Part shown: one piece after another, positions 40,553 to 53,562 of the stretch
Layout of the letters: every line of letters begins with the position of its first letter
Position numbering within the stretch: position 1 is the stretch's first letter
Origin: Homalodisca vitripennis
Taxonomy: Eukaryota > Arthropoda > Insecta > Hemiptera > Cicadellidae
Length of the DNA stretch: 64,000 nucleotides
NCBI RefSeq assembly: GCF_021130785.1
Contig: NC_060207.1
Span: forward strand, 98,473,001-98,537,000
Reading direction: 5' to 3'
Made by a program: the position numbers and the translations under genes
Notes under the pieces: generated by a model
What the model was told of the DNA's origin: nothing
Database searches by the model: none
What the model saw: the letters and a program-made list of their open reading frames with translations, nothing else

Positions 40553-43500
40553 CGCGTGAAACTGCCTGGACCGCTCTTGCCAGGCCAAGGCTTTATAAGC
40601 CAGCGATTAAATATTTGCCCGATATAACAGCATGGCGTTATTTATAGTTTCTTATAAGAGGTGGCATTCAGATGAATGGGAATAACTTTCATTTTAAAGG
40701 CGTTGGGAATAATTATGATTTCTGGTTACATTATCTGACGATTCATTGCAATTTTAGAGACTTACATTAAATTATATTTTATAGATTTGAAGATAATTAA
40801 ATTATAGAATAAAATATTATTCTAATTGTTGAATCGTATAAAATTTAGTTATTTACATTGAGCAAATAAAATGTCTACCAGTTAGACAATTTTCAAAATT
40901 AAGTTTTGTACACAGTAACTTTTTAAGATTCCCTGAACCCCAGTCGTTACAAGAGCCAACCGACGATTCCCAGAAGAAAGGTTCACACAACAACCAGTGT
41001 TCCTGGTTCTGCTGCAGTCATATTAGAACCGATATTGCTTTTAAGTTGTATAACTATACCGTTCATGGTGTTATAATACAAAGGTTGAGATAAGAAATGT
41101 ACAATACTTGCTTTTCTATCACTCTTTCAAACCTTTGCTTTGGCTGTCGTTTCTTTCATACATTTTTCTGTGAAAGGATAAACAGACTTACCCAGCAGTA
41201 ACCGTTTGACAATCCCGATACCAAATATATTTACCTGTTATCACGTTGTAAATGTGTGCTACTTTCTAAAAATTAAACATAATTGTCTATCTCGAGTAGA
41301 TTTGCATGACCAATCTACATACAGTTTATAGACTGACTACGCTGGTTTTATTCAGGTATGTTAATCACATATCAGCTCAGTTGCGAGATAGGAACTCCCT
41401 TCACCAGTAAAATGTCATAGAAGCTAACTACCAATTTCTCTTTCAATTAAAGAGAGATCTTTCTAAAGAGTAAGGGAGAGAGGAGATGTTTATTTAACAA
41501 AAGGTGGATTTACATGTGTTGTCCAGTTTTTAGCTATCTCTGCCTAGTGTGATATTTAGATGATTAGAATATCCTATTTTCAAAGATTGTTCTTTATATA
41601 TACTATCTCTGAAAAAGATTAAGCGAGTATAAAGAACTAAAGTACAGTTCTTTAGACTTTAAGCTCTTATCTCGGTTTACTCAGCGTCTGTCTGTTTCTG
41701 TCCAAACATGCATACATTTTGTACGTCATTATTCTACGCAATTTTGCACAGCTATTTGTTTACCTCATTAAGTCATATTGGTAGATGAAAGAAAAAATGT
41801 ATTTTCACGGTTTGTGATAGTAGCTGTTTCAAACTTTATATAATAAATAAGATAAGACAAACGTATGGTATCTCAGTGTTTAAGATCGAGTTTAAAATGA
41901 AATAAAATTCAGTACTGAAGTGTTTAAGTGTGTTTACTTAAGATTTAAATATTTACTTAAACATAAAAATTGTTTTTCTATAAATTTACACACGGTAATA
42001 TAAATAAAAGATGTTCTTTTTAATTGTAGCCACATTTTATGTTTGTTGACTTAATATTTGGCATAAGAAAAATGACCGAGTGCAATTTTACGCCCTTAGT
42101 TAAGAAAGTAGTGTTATGGGAGATCACTTTGTAAAGGTATGATGAATACACGCTGCTTAGTTTTTCTCAGTAATTTAAACGACTAAATACAAACATGTCC
42201 GGGATATTTTTTCTTAAATAACCAAAAAAACTTCCATGGTTCTACGATTAAAATTAAGATCGTAAAATTGATTGAAGTTTAACATTGATCTTATGGGGCC
42301 GCCAAGTACAGCCGACAGCCCCATGCCAGCTTTTGTGAATCTACATCAAACGCTTGCTGGCATTTTTAAACAAATAAACACAACTGATTTTGACAACAGT
42401 TACGTTACGATATATAGAACATTTGGCAAGAAGCTCAATGTTAATTTTGACCCATTGAACCATTTTCAAAAGGTTCGGTCCACATTTCTGAGGACTTTAT
42501 GTAGAATTTTCAAGAGAATCCAAGCAGACCCGATTCGACTAAAGTTGGCTTGAAGCACGACTCTCGCAGGTTTGTCTAAGTCCAGTGATGTGCCAAGTCG
42601 CACACTCTTGTAGTGATGGTCTTGCTGATGAAGAATTTGTGAATCTTCTCATAGACTATGTTAAGTTTTGTCAAATATATGAACCACAAGTGCAAACTAG
42701 GTCGTAGGATGAACTTCTGACTCTGAAAGTCACTATGTACACAGTCTCCCCACGGTAACTACCAATCTGTTACGGTAATGTTTGCTTAGATTAGAGGCGA
42801 GAATATTTATTTACACAGGCACTCGGCCCGGGTCAAGAGAACCTAGCCGCTGCGAGCTGTCCAAAACATATTTGCGCCTAATCTGACAATACAAATAACG
42901 ATTTTTGATTTTATATCTTAATTGTTTATTAGATTATGCGATGCAAAGTTTGACTTACTTAAGTGTGCTAAAAAGAATTTAATGAAATGGTACTGTCTAA
43001 CTCATAAGGATAGACTTATATTCTCCATATAAATGAGATTAAAAACATGTGGTTTATTTGACTATATTTTCTGACAATTGTAAGAAGCAAGCGAATTGGT
43101 TTACACGATTTCATTCCAACTACAACTAATACAATACTCGTTATAAGCCTAGCAGGCCTATCATGAGCGAAGAACGATACACATTGAAGCCTATTCTTTT
43201 GTAATTGATACAAGAGGATAGTTTCCAATCCTCGAAACGTAGTGTTCTTCTTTCAACACAATAACGATGAGAATGTCCGAAATCCAGTTATACTTTTTAA
43301 CGTTACAATTGTGGCATGGTGGATTCTCGTGAAATGTTACATCGGTATTACGTATTTATGTCTAAATGACAGACCTAAATACCTAAGAAGACTAACAACA
43401 TTTATGTATGATGACGTTGTTGAATTCTACAGAAATAGTGTAGTATTTGACACAATTGTTCTGGATAAAAAATTTAATTCCACAAACAAAACCAATACGT

Positions 43501-44893
43501 ACACACTATGCAATATGGTCCGTACATGTACACTGAGGCTGTCTTATCAATAAATGATAACAGAGTGGTAAAGTGATAAGCCAAAAGCTGTTTGGTCTAA
43601 AAATAACGAAAGACTAGAAATGTGAAGCACTCTGCTGTTTTACTGCTAAATTACATTACATTTCACGTGTCTAGTTTTAATGCTGATTCCAAAATTCGAC
43701 TGAAATGGAACACATTAGAGTTTATAATTCTGTGTTTGTGAATTTTGACAATGAGAATTAATTAAAATTCAGGGCGCAAGTTTCAAGAAATTCTTTTACT
43801 AACTAGAGACTCCTTTATGTTTACCTGATGATATAGTAGTCGTGTACTGACGACAAGACAGGTGTGATTGCATCATACAGCGGCGACGATGACTAAGTTG
43901 CTGGTGAATGTCCTGTTGAACTTTCATGGAAAATACCTACCCACTGGTAGGGTTCAACGTTGATTTTCAACATTAACTGATGTTCTCACCAACACACAGA
44001 GATTGACGATATCGAATAACACTGTGGAATATTTTAAAGCACCGACGATTTTCATTAGTTAATTGTATTTCTTATCGTACCTAATCCTCGAATTAAGATT
44101 GCCAATGGCTGTTGTTGAAACAAACTGTCTATTGGGTGTCATATTAATTAATTATTTCCTAAACAAATGAAGCAAGTTCATTTAAAATTTACTTTGTTTC
44201 TATTTATTATTATTATATTTTATTATTCAGTTCTAGACTACATAAATACAAAACGAGGCCACACATTCTAATGTATAAATTTTAAAAATATAGTCACAGC
44301 CAAAAATAATGATAATTTAAACAATGGTTTCCTGCGTTATCATGAACATATTTTATGAGCCAATCATATAACATATTGATGCCACCGATATTTGCCCAAG
44401 CTAATAATTTTTATAAAACCCCTATTTTATTTTATTAGTAATTTCTGTAGACAAAAACTTATTCGTCTCTTCATTTTCTCAATTTTAAACTTACTTAAAA
44501 CATTATTACTGCAGTAACAATACGTTAAAGTTTATTAATTTAATAATGAATGAATTATATTTATTCACATATGACATAAGTAACAATCAGTTGACAAAAT
44601 ATATAATATATATTTACAGTGAAAAGTCCCCACAAATACTATAAATGTTGACTGTCACAGGTGTAATTTCACATTGCTTAACATAAAATTAATATTCTGT
44701 CATTAAAATTATACAATATGTTTGTTTTATTAAAATACAATATATTAGTCTACCATCAAGCATAGAGTACCAATAACAAACAATAATAATGAAATAGATT
44801 TGAAGAATATATTGTTTATTTATGTATACTCTATACATACATGTGTGTATATTCAGTATATCTATCCCAATCTACCGAGGTTTGACACAGAGA
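40553..44893. other. Non-coding DNA with unrecognised short frames
   Basis: Frames of 93 codons (42272-42553, plus) and 103 codons (43242-43553, plus) start at TTG and GTG, have no recognised domains and are probably incidental. Confidence 0.5.
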
Positions 44894-44963
44894 AAGGAAA
44901 TTTCCTTCTGTACAGTCTACTCTAACAACTTGTTGCGCAACACTGTACAGTCAGCTCTGATAA
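44894..44963. promoter_or_regulatory. Compact kB-like / C/EBP / GATA site cluster
   Basis: Within 70 bp lie a 14-bp perfect palindrome AAGGAAATTTCCTT (44894-44907) containing a kB-type GGAAATTTCC; a direct repeat CTGTACAGTC at 44908-44917 and 44943-44952; a 10-bp palindrome GTTGCGCAAC (44932-44941) holding the optimal C/EBP site TTGCGCAA; and TGATAA (44958-44963), a GATA site. The cluster is about 3.7 kb past the C/EBP stop codon. kB, GATA and C/EBP sites co-occur in insect immune and fat-body enhancers; function here is inferred from motifs only. Confidence 0.4.
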
Positions 44964-47760
44964 ATCTTTCCCGCAGCATAATATTTAATGATGATGCTTA
45001 GCATTCATAATATTGTGTATAATTGTATCTACGATGTGTCTTTAATATTATTTATATAATAATTCTTAGTGTAAAAAGAATGTGTTTATTGTCAAGGTCA
45101 ATCAATCACTGGCTGTCTGTAATCAATTCATCGTTATAAACTTGATATCTTGCTGTTTGTATTTTTATATACTATGCATATATGGTTTTTATAGTAACTT
45201 GTTTCAAATTAACTATTCAATTAAGATGTTAAATTTATGACGCTATGTTAACAATAATCGTTTAGTTTATGTATTGGTTGTAATTGTATGTTTTCGTCGC
45301 TTAAAATGCATTACTTACATTAGGAATTATACGTTTTTCTCCTAATATATGTAACGTGATGTGTGAAAGAATCAGTTTCGTATTGAAAAAAAATATGTTT
45401 ATAGAGATAAACAATATTTTTCCAATAGCTTAGTCAAAAAATAGATTCTTGGTTTTTACTTGGCATTATTTAACGACATGAATATGATGATTTAACTCAT
45501 GTCTCCCGTCTTTTTTCAATTTTCCTTTTGATTATGACTTTTTATTTCAATATACTTAATTAGTGTTGGTTTTTATAACCCAAACATGAACATCATTAAT
45601 TGGACAAATTCTTGTTTTACTTTTTAGTTAATAGTTTGGAGGTTTACAGTATACATTACTTAAATACTGCACACAACATTACTTTGTTCTGTCGGGGGAA
45701 GGGGGGCAGTTCTATTGCAATGCGGGAGAGAACGAAGCGAGTAGGGTGGTTGTGGGAAAATGCAAAATTAGTGACGCAGCAACAAGTAGGGAGAACCTCC
45801 AACAATAAATTACCTGTCATTCAATACAACGAAGCAGAACCCCTCCTGGGTGAGTATGCAAAGAGAATGCCTCAGATGAAGGGGCTTTGCAATAATAGCC
45901 CCACTTGTTCTCTGACTCCGTGAGTCCACCCCTCCCATACCTTCCCACAGCCCTTTGGATCTTACACTAAAATGAAACACTCCGTAAAGAAATAATTCAT
46001 CTATATTTTACAAAAATTACTCTTTGTACACATACAAATATTTTTACATCATTGAGACTTAATTTAATTTTCTCTTTAAAAAACTTTTAGGAAACAACAC
46101 ATAATAGTTTTGAAATATTATGATAGGCAGTTGGACTTAACCTATAATACGCTCCTAACGAACAACAGTTGTTGGGTAAAACAGACAAATTAATGCAAGT
46201 ACAAGTAGATGGCTCTACGTTTTAGTTTCGACAACAATAACATTGGCATAAAGAATAAACCTCGTACAGTTTTTTTAACCTAATCAAAAACACATATTTT
46301 AACTGAAAGTTTATTTTGTTGACATCAGTGACCACAACAAAGAATTGTGTTGTCAATTTTTAACTCCTGATGTCTGTTGCAGATTGCACCAACTTACAGA
46401 ATTTCGTTTTAGCACGAAGCGTGTACGTGACAGATCATTTTCATAATTATTTTACTCGTCATACTGGAATTAATTAGTTGAAATCCATGACAATAATTGC
46501 ACTTTCATCTCATAATATTATTTTTTTAATTGTTTTTTACAGTAGTACGTAAATGTTTAACAAACAGTCTGCTAAATTAAAGTGCACAAATATAAACTAA
46601 TTTGGGGATTATAAAGTAAAAGTGACTTGATATCGACTTCGATTTAAAAATCCCATCAACGGAGTAAATTTGATGGCATATTTTCATATTTTTACAAAGC
46701 AAATAAATAACAGTTTTATAATTAAAAAGTCTAAGGAAATATTTACGGCAACAAAATTATTCATTTATTCTTCGGCTTTAATTAATATGAAGGTGTTATT
46801 ATAAATCCAGTTATCTGTGGAATTTTGTAGAGTTGAATTAAAGTTAAACTCGTAAATAAGTTTTTGTATAGACGAGTTTTAGTAATTGAAAGCTAAAACT
46901 GCAGAACCTAATACTACTTTATTCGCAAAATAAACAAACCAATCAGTTATCTAAACCAAACTAACAAACGCTGGTCATCCAAATAAAGAAACGATTAAAA
47001 GAGTAACTACATAAGTTTAAGTACAACAACTTGTGCCAGATTGTTAGTTGTTAACTTTAAATATTTTTAAATTGAATTTCGTCTTCACTTTGTTCATTAG
47101 TCTAGTATAAAAAACATATTTTCGACTTTTTAAGCGAAATATTCTAAAATTCACTATTAATTTGTCTGTTTTATCAAATCTAACAAAATCTAACACTCTC
47201 GAGAATCAAATGGTAACATTCAAACTAACGAACAAAAGACAGACAAAATAAGAAGAACAAGTTTTTACATTAAGGTACGATAAGTTATAAATAATAATAA
47301 TACATAAATCTATTCATCTACAATGTACATATATCGATAGAAGATATCTAATAACAAAATAGTGATTTTACAAGTTAATGTATTTTTATACATATACAAA
47401 ATGTAATAAATAAATCATTCAACAAGGCACAACCAAAGATTTAAAAGAGGGAAGGACTAAATTCCTAATAGCTGTCTATTGAGAGATCCTACAACGGAAT
47501 TAATGATTAGGCCTTGAAAGAACTTTGGGCTGAGGTTTCAGAAAACAAGTGCGAACAAAAATGAGTGTATGTATAGAGAAAAGGAATTGTAAAAATAAAA
47601 AAGATATTAACCTAAGTTATCAGTCGTCGAAATGGTATATAACTTCATTACATGAAAATGAAAGCTGCATCGACATAGGCAAAAGGTAACTTTAGGTAAC
47701 ATGCACGTAGGTAATCATAAGTAGGCCTAAAATTATGAAACCTATTCATATAAAGTGTCT
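44964..47760. other. AT-rich DNA 3' of C/EBP, with a G-rich patch
   Basis: A GC-richer island at 45.68-45.96 kb includes a GGGGGAAGGGGGG run and a frame of 107 codons opening at TTG (45600-45923); it resembles degraded inserted sequence, but no domain is identifiable. The remainder is unremarkable. Confidence 0.45.
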
Positions 47761-47766
47761 TTTATT
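47761..47766 (-). terminator. Candidate poly(A) signal for C/EBP
   Basis: Plus-strand TTTATT gives AATAAA on the minus strand. It is the first canonical hexamer I find going 3' from the C/EBP stop and would give a 3' UTR of roughly 830 nt. The mRNA could extend further or use a variant signal. Confidence 0.3.
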
Positions 47767-48431
47767 GACCGACTTCGTATGGATCGTCTTTCAAAACAAG
47801 CTTTTCCAAAATTAGCACCAATTTCGAAGCAGTCGGCACCAGCTAGGCCTAACATTAGCAGCCCAAAAGACATTACCTACCGTTCAAGGCACTTTTACAT
47901 ATAAAACATTAAAAAATAAATTCTCTCTCAAAGTTGTTTTCAACAACATCTGGAATATAAAAATAAACTTTAGTTTACAAATAGATCACCCGAGAACTAA
48001 GTAACAAGGGCGTATAAACATGTTAAAAAGTCAACAAGAGGCTTGGCCTTAAAAATTTCGTAGCGTCTTCTTATCAAAAACTACGCATTCACACTGCCAA
48101 CTGATAAGAACTATGAGTCATCTCAGAACGGTCCTCTAACCTAAAATAGATCTAATGTCAAAAAGGATCGTGTCATAAAACCTGTCTTTAGATGATCCTG
48201 TCAATAGTTTGTAAGGTTAGGTCAGGTTAGTCGGTTATCTCTAACATTAACATGAACTTTGGCAAAGGCAGACAGCGATAAGCGTACTTGGGCCAGACTT
48301 ATGTGCTTTAATGGGAGTGGTGCTCTCGATGGATATCTGAATGACTGAGTCAATGGTAAACTACTGTACTCCCGGCGCAAAGCCGAGGAGTAAGAATAAA
48401 GTACGGGTCATACGAAAATGTTATCGGTGAT

Positions 48432-48440
48432 AATAAATAA
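48432..48440 (-). promoter_or_regulatory. AU-rich element nonamer in the C/EBP 3' UTR
   Basis: On the minus strand the sequence is TTATTTATT, matching the functional AU-rich-element nonamer UUAUUUA(U/A)(U/A). It lies about 160 nt past the C/EBP stop codon. Such elements recruit mRNA-decay factors in animals, and short-lived C/EBP transcripts in vertebrates carry them. Chance occurrence is possible in AT-rich sequence. Confidence 0.35.
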
Positions 48441-48596
48441 TATGGTCTGAAAATTGTACTATCCATAGAAATATCAGTTAAGCTAAGTGGGTATTATTGA
48501 CAAGGACGTATATTAATAACATACCGTTTACTTTCTCTTTCGCTTTCACAGGTCCGAGCGATCACTCCTAACACTCACACATACACACTGTCACAA

Positions 48597-49349
48597 TCAC
48601 TGTATTCCGTGCTGATACGAATCCAGGTGTTTGTTCAGTTCACGGTGTAGGTGTTCGGGCAGCACTCCCACGTTCGTGAACAGCGATCTCAGAACGTTCA
48701 ACTCTTCACTCAACAACTCGATCCTCTTCTGTAACCGTTCGTTCTCCTTCACCAACAACTTCACTTTCTCCTCCGTCTCTCTCGACCTGATCTTGGCCTT
48801 CTCCCTGGACTTGCGGACGGCGATGTTGTTGCGCTCTCTCCGCCTCTTGTACTCGTCCGTGTTTTTATCCACACTTTTGGAGCTCTTCCTGTGCTGGTGA
48901 TGATGGTGGTGGTGGTTCAGCTGGTTCTTCAGCAGGGGCGACGGTGTCGAAAAAGACGTACCCCCGCCGTTGTTGCTGATGACGGAGTACGAGGGGACCT
49001 GAGTCCTGTAGTCGTTGGCCTCTATGGGCTCCTCCTTGATGCTGGGGCCCCCTGTCGAATTGGAATTACTGCTCTCGAAGTGTACCGGCTGGGGCATATA
49101 GGCCAACGTCGTCCTGTGTTGGAAGGGCGGCCTCACGGTGACCGCCGCCGGCTTAGGGCCGTTGAGGATCTCCGTGAAGAGGCCCTCGTTGAATTGGCTA
49201 TCGTCTATGAGGTTCTGGAGATCCAGGCTGATTTCTGGCGTGTTGAGGTCGGCGAGATCCGTGTACCGCTTGATGTGGTGTTGGAGTTGTTGTTTCTTCT
49301 GACTATCCAGAGCCGAGGGCGCGGTGTCGTACATCTGAGGCGAGTCCAT
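48597..49349 (-). CDS. C/EBP: C/EBP-family bZIP transcription factor (slow border cells-like), single exon, 250 aa
   Basis: Nuclear DNA-binding protein expected to dimerise and bind TTGCNNAAT-type sites; insect and vertebrate relatives control differentiation, fat/gut metabolism, memory and border-cell migration (family knowledge). Seen: an acidic/hydrophobic N-terminal segment at about residues 31-63 (likely activation region); a sumoylation-type IKEE at 104-107; TP/SP sites at 135-138; a six-histidine run at 146-151; a basic region at about 165-190 with [12 protein letters not shown], carrying the bZIP invariant N174, A177, S181 and R182 and the C/EBP-typical V178; and a zipper with heptad positions T192, L199, L206, L213 and L220. 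The start is chosen because the AUG lies in GCCGCCATGG context; the stop is TGA. The frame is uninterrupted, fitting the intronless state common in this family. At 250 aa it is shorter than Drosophila Slbo (about 450 aa), mostly through a shorter N-terminal region. GC content is well above the flanks. The subfamily is secure; one-to-one orthology is inferred. Confidence 0.96.
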   Translation of the reverse strand: MDSPQMYDTAPSALDSQKKQQLQHHIKRYTDLADLNTPEISLDLQNLIDDSQFNEGLFTEILNGPKPAAVTVRPPFQHRTTLAYMPQPVHFESSNSNSTGGPSIKEEPIEANDYRTQVPSYSVISNNGGGTSFSTPSPLLKNQLNHHHHHHQHRKSSKSVDKNTDEYKRRRERNNIAVRKSREKAKIRSRETEEKVKLLVKENERLQKRIELLSEELNVLRSLFTNVGVLPEHLHRELNKHLDSYQHGIQ

Positions 49350-49355
49350 GGCGGC

Positions 49356-49391
49356 TCACTGACAAGGCTGTGCACCCACTGCACACTCCAT
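49356..49391 (-). promoter_or_regulatory. Upstream ORF 1 in the C/EBP leader (11 codons plus TGA)
   Basis: Reading the minus strand, an ATG at 49391-49389 opens the peptide MECAVGAQPCQ and ends at TGA 49358-49356, leaving only six bases (GCCGCC) before the C/EBP ATG. It is in frame with the main ORF but closed by its own stop. Its context is weak (T at -3, G at +4), whereas the main AUG is optimal, so leaky scanning is expected. In vertebrate C/EBP alpha and beta mRNAs a small uORF ending a few bases before the main AUG is known to tune the choice between long and truncated isoforms; the same role here is inference and requires transcription to start upstream of 49391. Confidence 0.6.
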
Positions 49392-49412
49392 CCACCGCGA
49401 CTGCTCACTCAC

Positions 49413-49419
49413 TGACTCA
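49413..49419 (-). promoter_or_regulatory. AP-1/TRE motif TGAGTCA in the C/EBP leader or promoter
   Basis: An exact TGAGTCA heptamer lies 64-70 bp upstream of the C/EBP ATG in the GC-rich leader. AP-1 family bZIP dimers bind this sequence, so cross-regulation is possible. Minus-strand TCAGT at 49415-49411 overlaps it and fits the arthropod initiator pentamer, so the same bases might instead mark a transcription start. Confidence 0.3.
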
Positions 49420-49430
49420 CGCGCGAATCC

Positions 49431-49499
49431 TCACTCCCGCCACCCGCTCTCCCACTCTAGGCCCGGCTGTAAAGCGATTAGCGGCCGGCTGTTCCGCAT
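49431..49499 (-). promoter_or_regulatory. Upstream ORF 2 in the putative C/EBP leader (22 codons plus TGA)
   Basis: A second upstream ATG at 49499-49497 (context CCAGAATGC, A at -1) runs 22 codons to TGA at 49433-49431. It matters only if transcription starts near the TATA-like motif at 49687-49696; a start nearer the coding region would leave it outside the mRNA. It does not overlap the C/EBP ORF. Confidence 0.35.
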
Positions 49500-49686
49500 T
49501 CTGGCGACACTGCTGCGACCTGCCGACGGTTTCGGCAACTACTCAGTCTACTCGCCGCTCGTGGTGGCAGTAGTTCCGACAGTCAACCTCAGTGTAAACA
49601 AAACACCTTATCGCGAAGCTAAACACAACGTTGTCCTCTACACCACCTTTTCTCACACTTTATTAGTTTTACGTTATCAGTTGTTT

Positions 49687-49696
49687 CTTATATATA
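49687..49696 (-). promoter_or_regulatory. TATA-like motif upstream of C/EBP
   Basis: The minus strand reads TATATATAAG here, about 340 bp upstream of the C/EBP ATG, at the boundary between the GC-rich leader and AT-rich flank. A TATA box would place the transcription start near 49660 and give a leader of about 310 nt containing both upstream ORFs. Such motifs are common by chance in this AT-rich DNA, and no good initiator was seen at the expected spot. Confidence 0.25.
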
Positions 49697-49730
49697 GCTG
49701 TTATATTTTTTTACTTCTGAAATTAGTAAA

Positions 49731-50478
49731 TGAATTTTGAAAACTAGTTCTCTAAGTTTGTTCTCACTACAAGAAACATTTTTCTTAATGATAACAAGTC
49801 TTAATATAATAAATTGAATTAGAAATAACAGTTTTGTTAATTAAAATTAAGTCATAAATATAGATAAAGTTCGTATCCATTTACACCTGTAACTCAATGT
49901 ACATACAATCAGTCTGCACTTTGTACTCTGTTGCGATAATTCCATTTTGGTTTCGTTGTATAAGATCAGTGGATTGAAATAGTTCATCTCCATAGCCGTT
50001 CGAACTTAACTCGGACTTTAAACATTGTAAAGTCCATACTGTGAACGGTATTAGCTCAATGTTCTTTTATATCACAAAACAAATTCGAAACAATAAAAGT
50101 TATGGTTCTTGAATTTTGAAAACTAGTTCTCTAAGTTTGTTCTCACTACAAGAAACATTTTTCTTAATGATAACAAGTCTTAATATAACAAATTGAATTA
50201 GAAATAACAGTTTTGTGAATTAAAATTAAGTCATAAATATAGATACAGTTCGTATCCATTTACACCTGTAACTCAATGTACATACAATCAGTCTGCACTT
50301 TGTACTCTGTTGCGATAATTCCATTTTGGTTTCGTTGTACAAGATCAGTGGATTGAAATAGTTCATCTCCATAGCCGTTCGAACTTAACTCGGACTTTAA
50401 ACATTGTAAAGTCCATACTGTGAACGGTATTAGCTCAATGTTCTTTTATATCACAAAACAAATTCGAAACAATAAAAT
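49731..50478. repeat. Near-perfect tandem duplication (period 379 bp) in the C/EBP 5' flank
   Basis: The block beginning TGAATTTTGAAAACTAG at 49731 recurs at 50110. About 369 bp are shared with only about four substitutions seen (e.g. TAATATAATAAA/TAATATAACAAA, GATAAAGTTC/GATACAGTTC). Copies are 49731-50099 and 50110-50478, separated by about 10 bp. No ORF or transposon ends were recognised, so this looks like a segmental tandem duplication. It starts about 35 bp upstream of the TATA-like motif and about 380 bp upstream of the C/EBP ATG, so any regulatory sites in it are doubled. A haplotype or assembly artefact must be excluded. Confidence 0.9.

Positions 50479-53562
<3,084 letters not shown>

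Noticed and set aside
42272..43553. Two plus-strand frames of 93 and 103 codons
   Set aside because: They use TTG/GTG starts and have no recognisable domain or supporting context.
49205..49408. Minus-strand frame of 67 codons overlapping the C/EBP start out of frame
   Set aside because: It opens at GTG, not ATG; no true ATG exists in that frame in the leader, so it is unlikely to be an overlapping uORF.
48631..49573. Plus-strand frames of 67-174 codons opposite C/EBP
   Set aside because: Antisense shadows caused by the GC-rich coding bias of C/EBP; no recognised domains.
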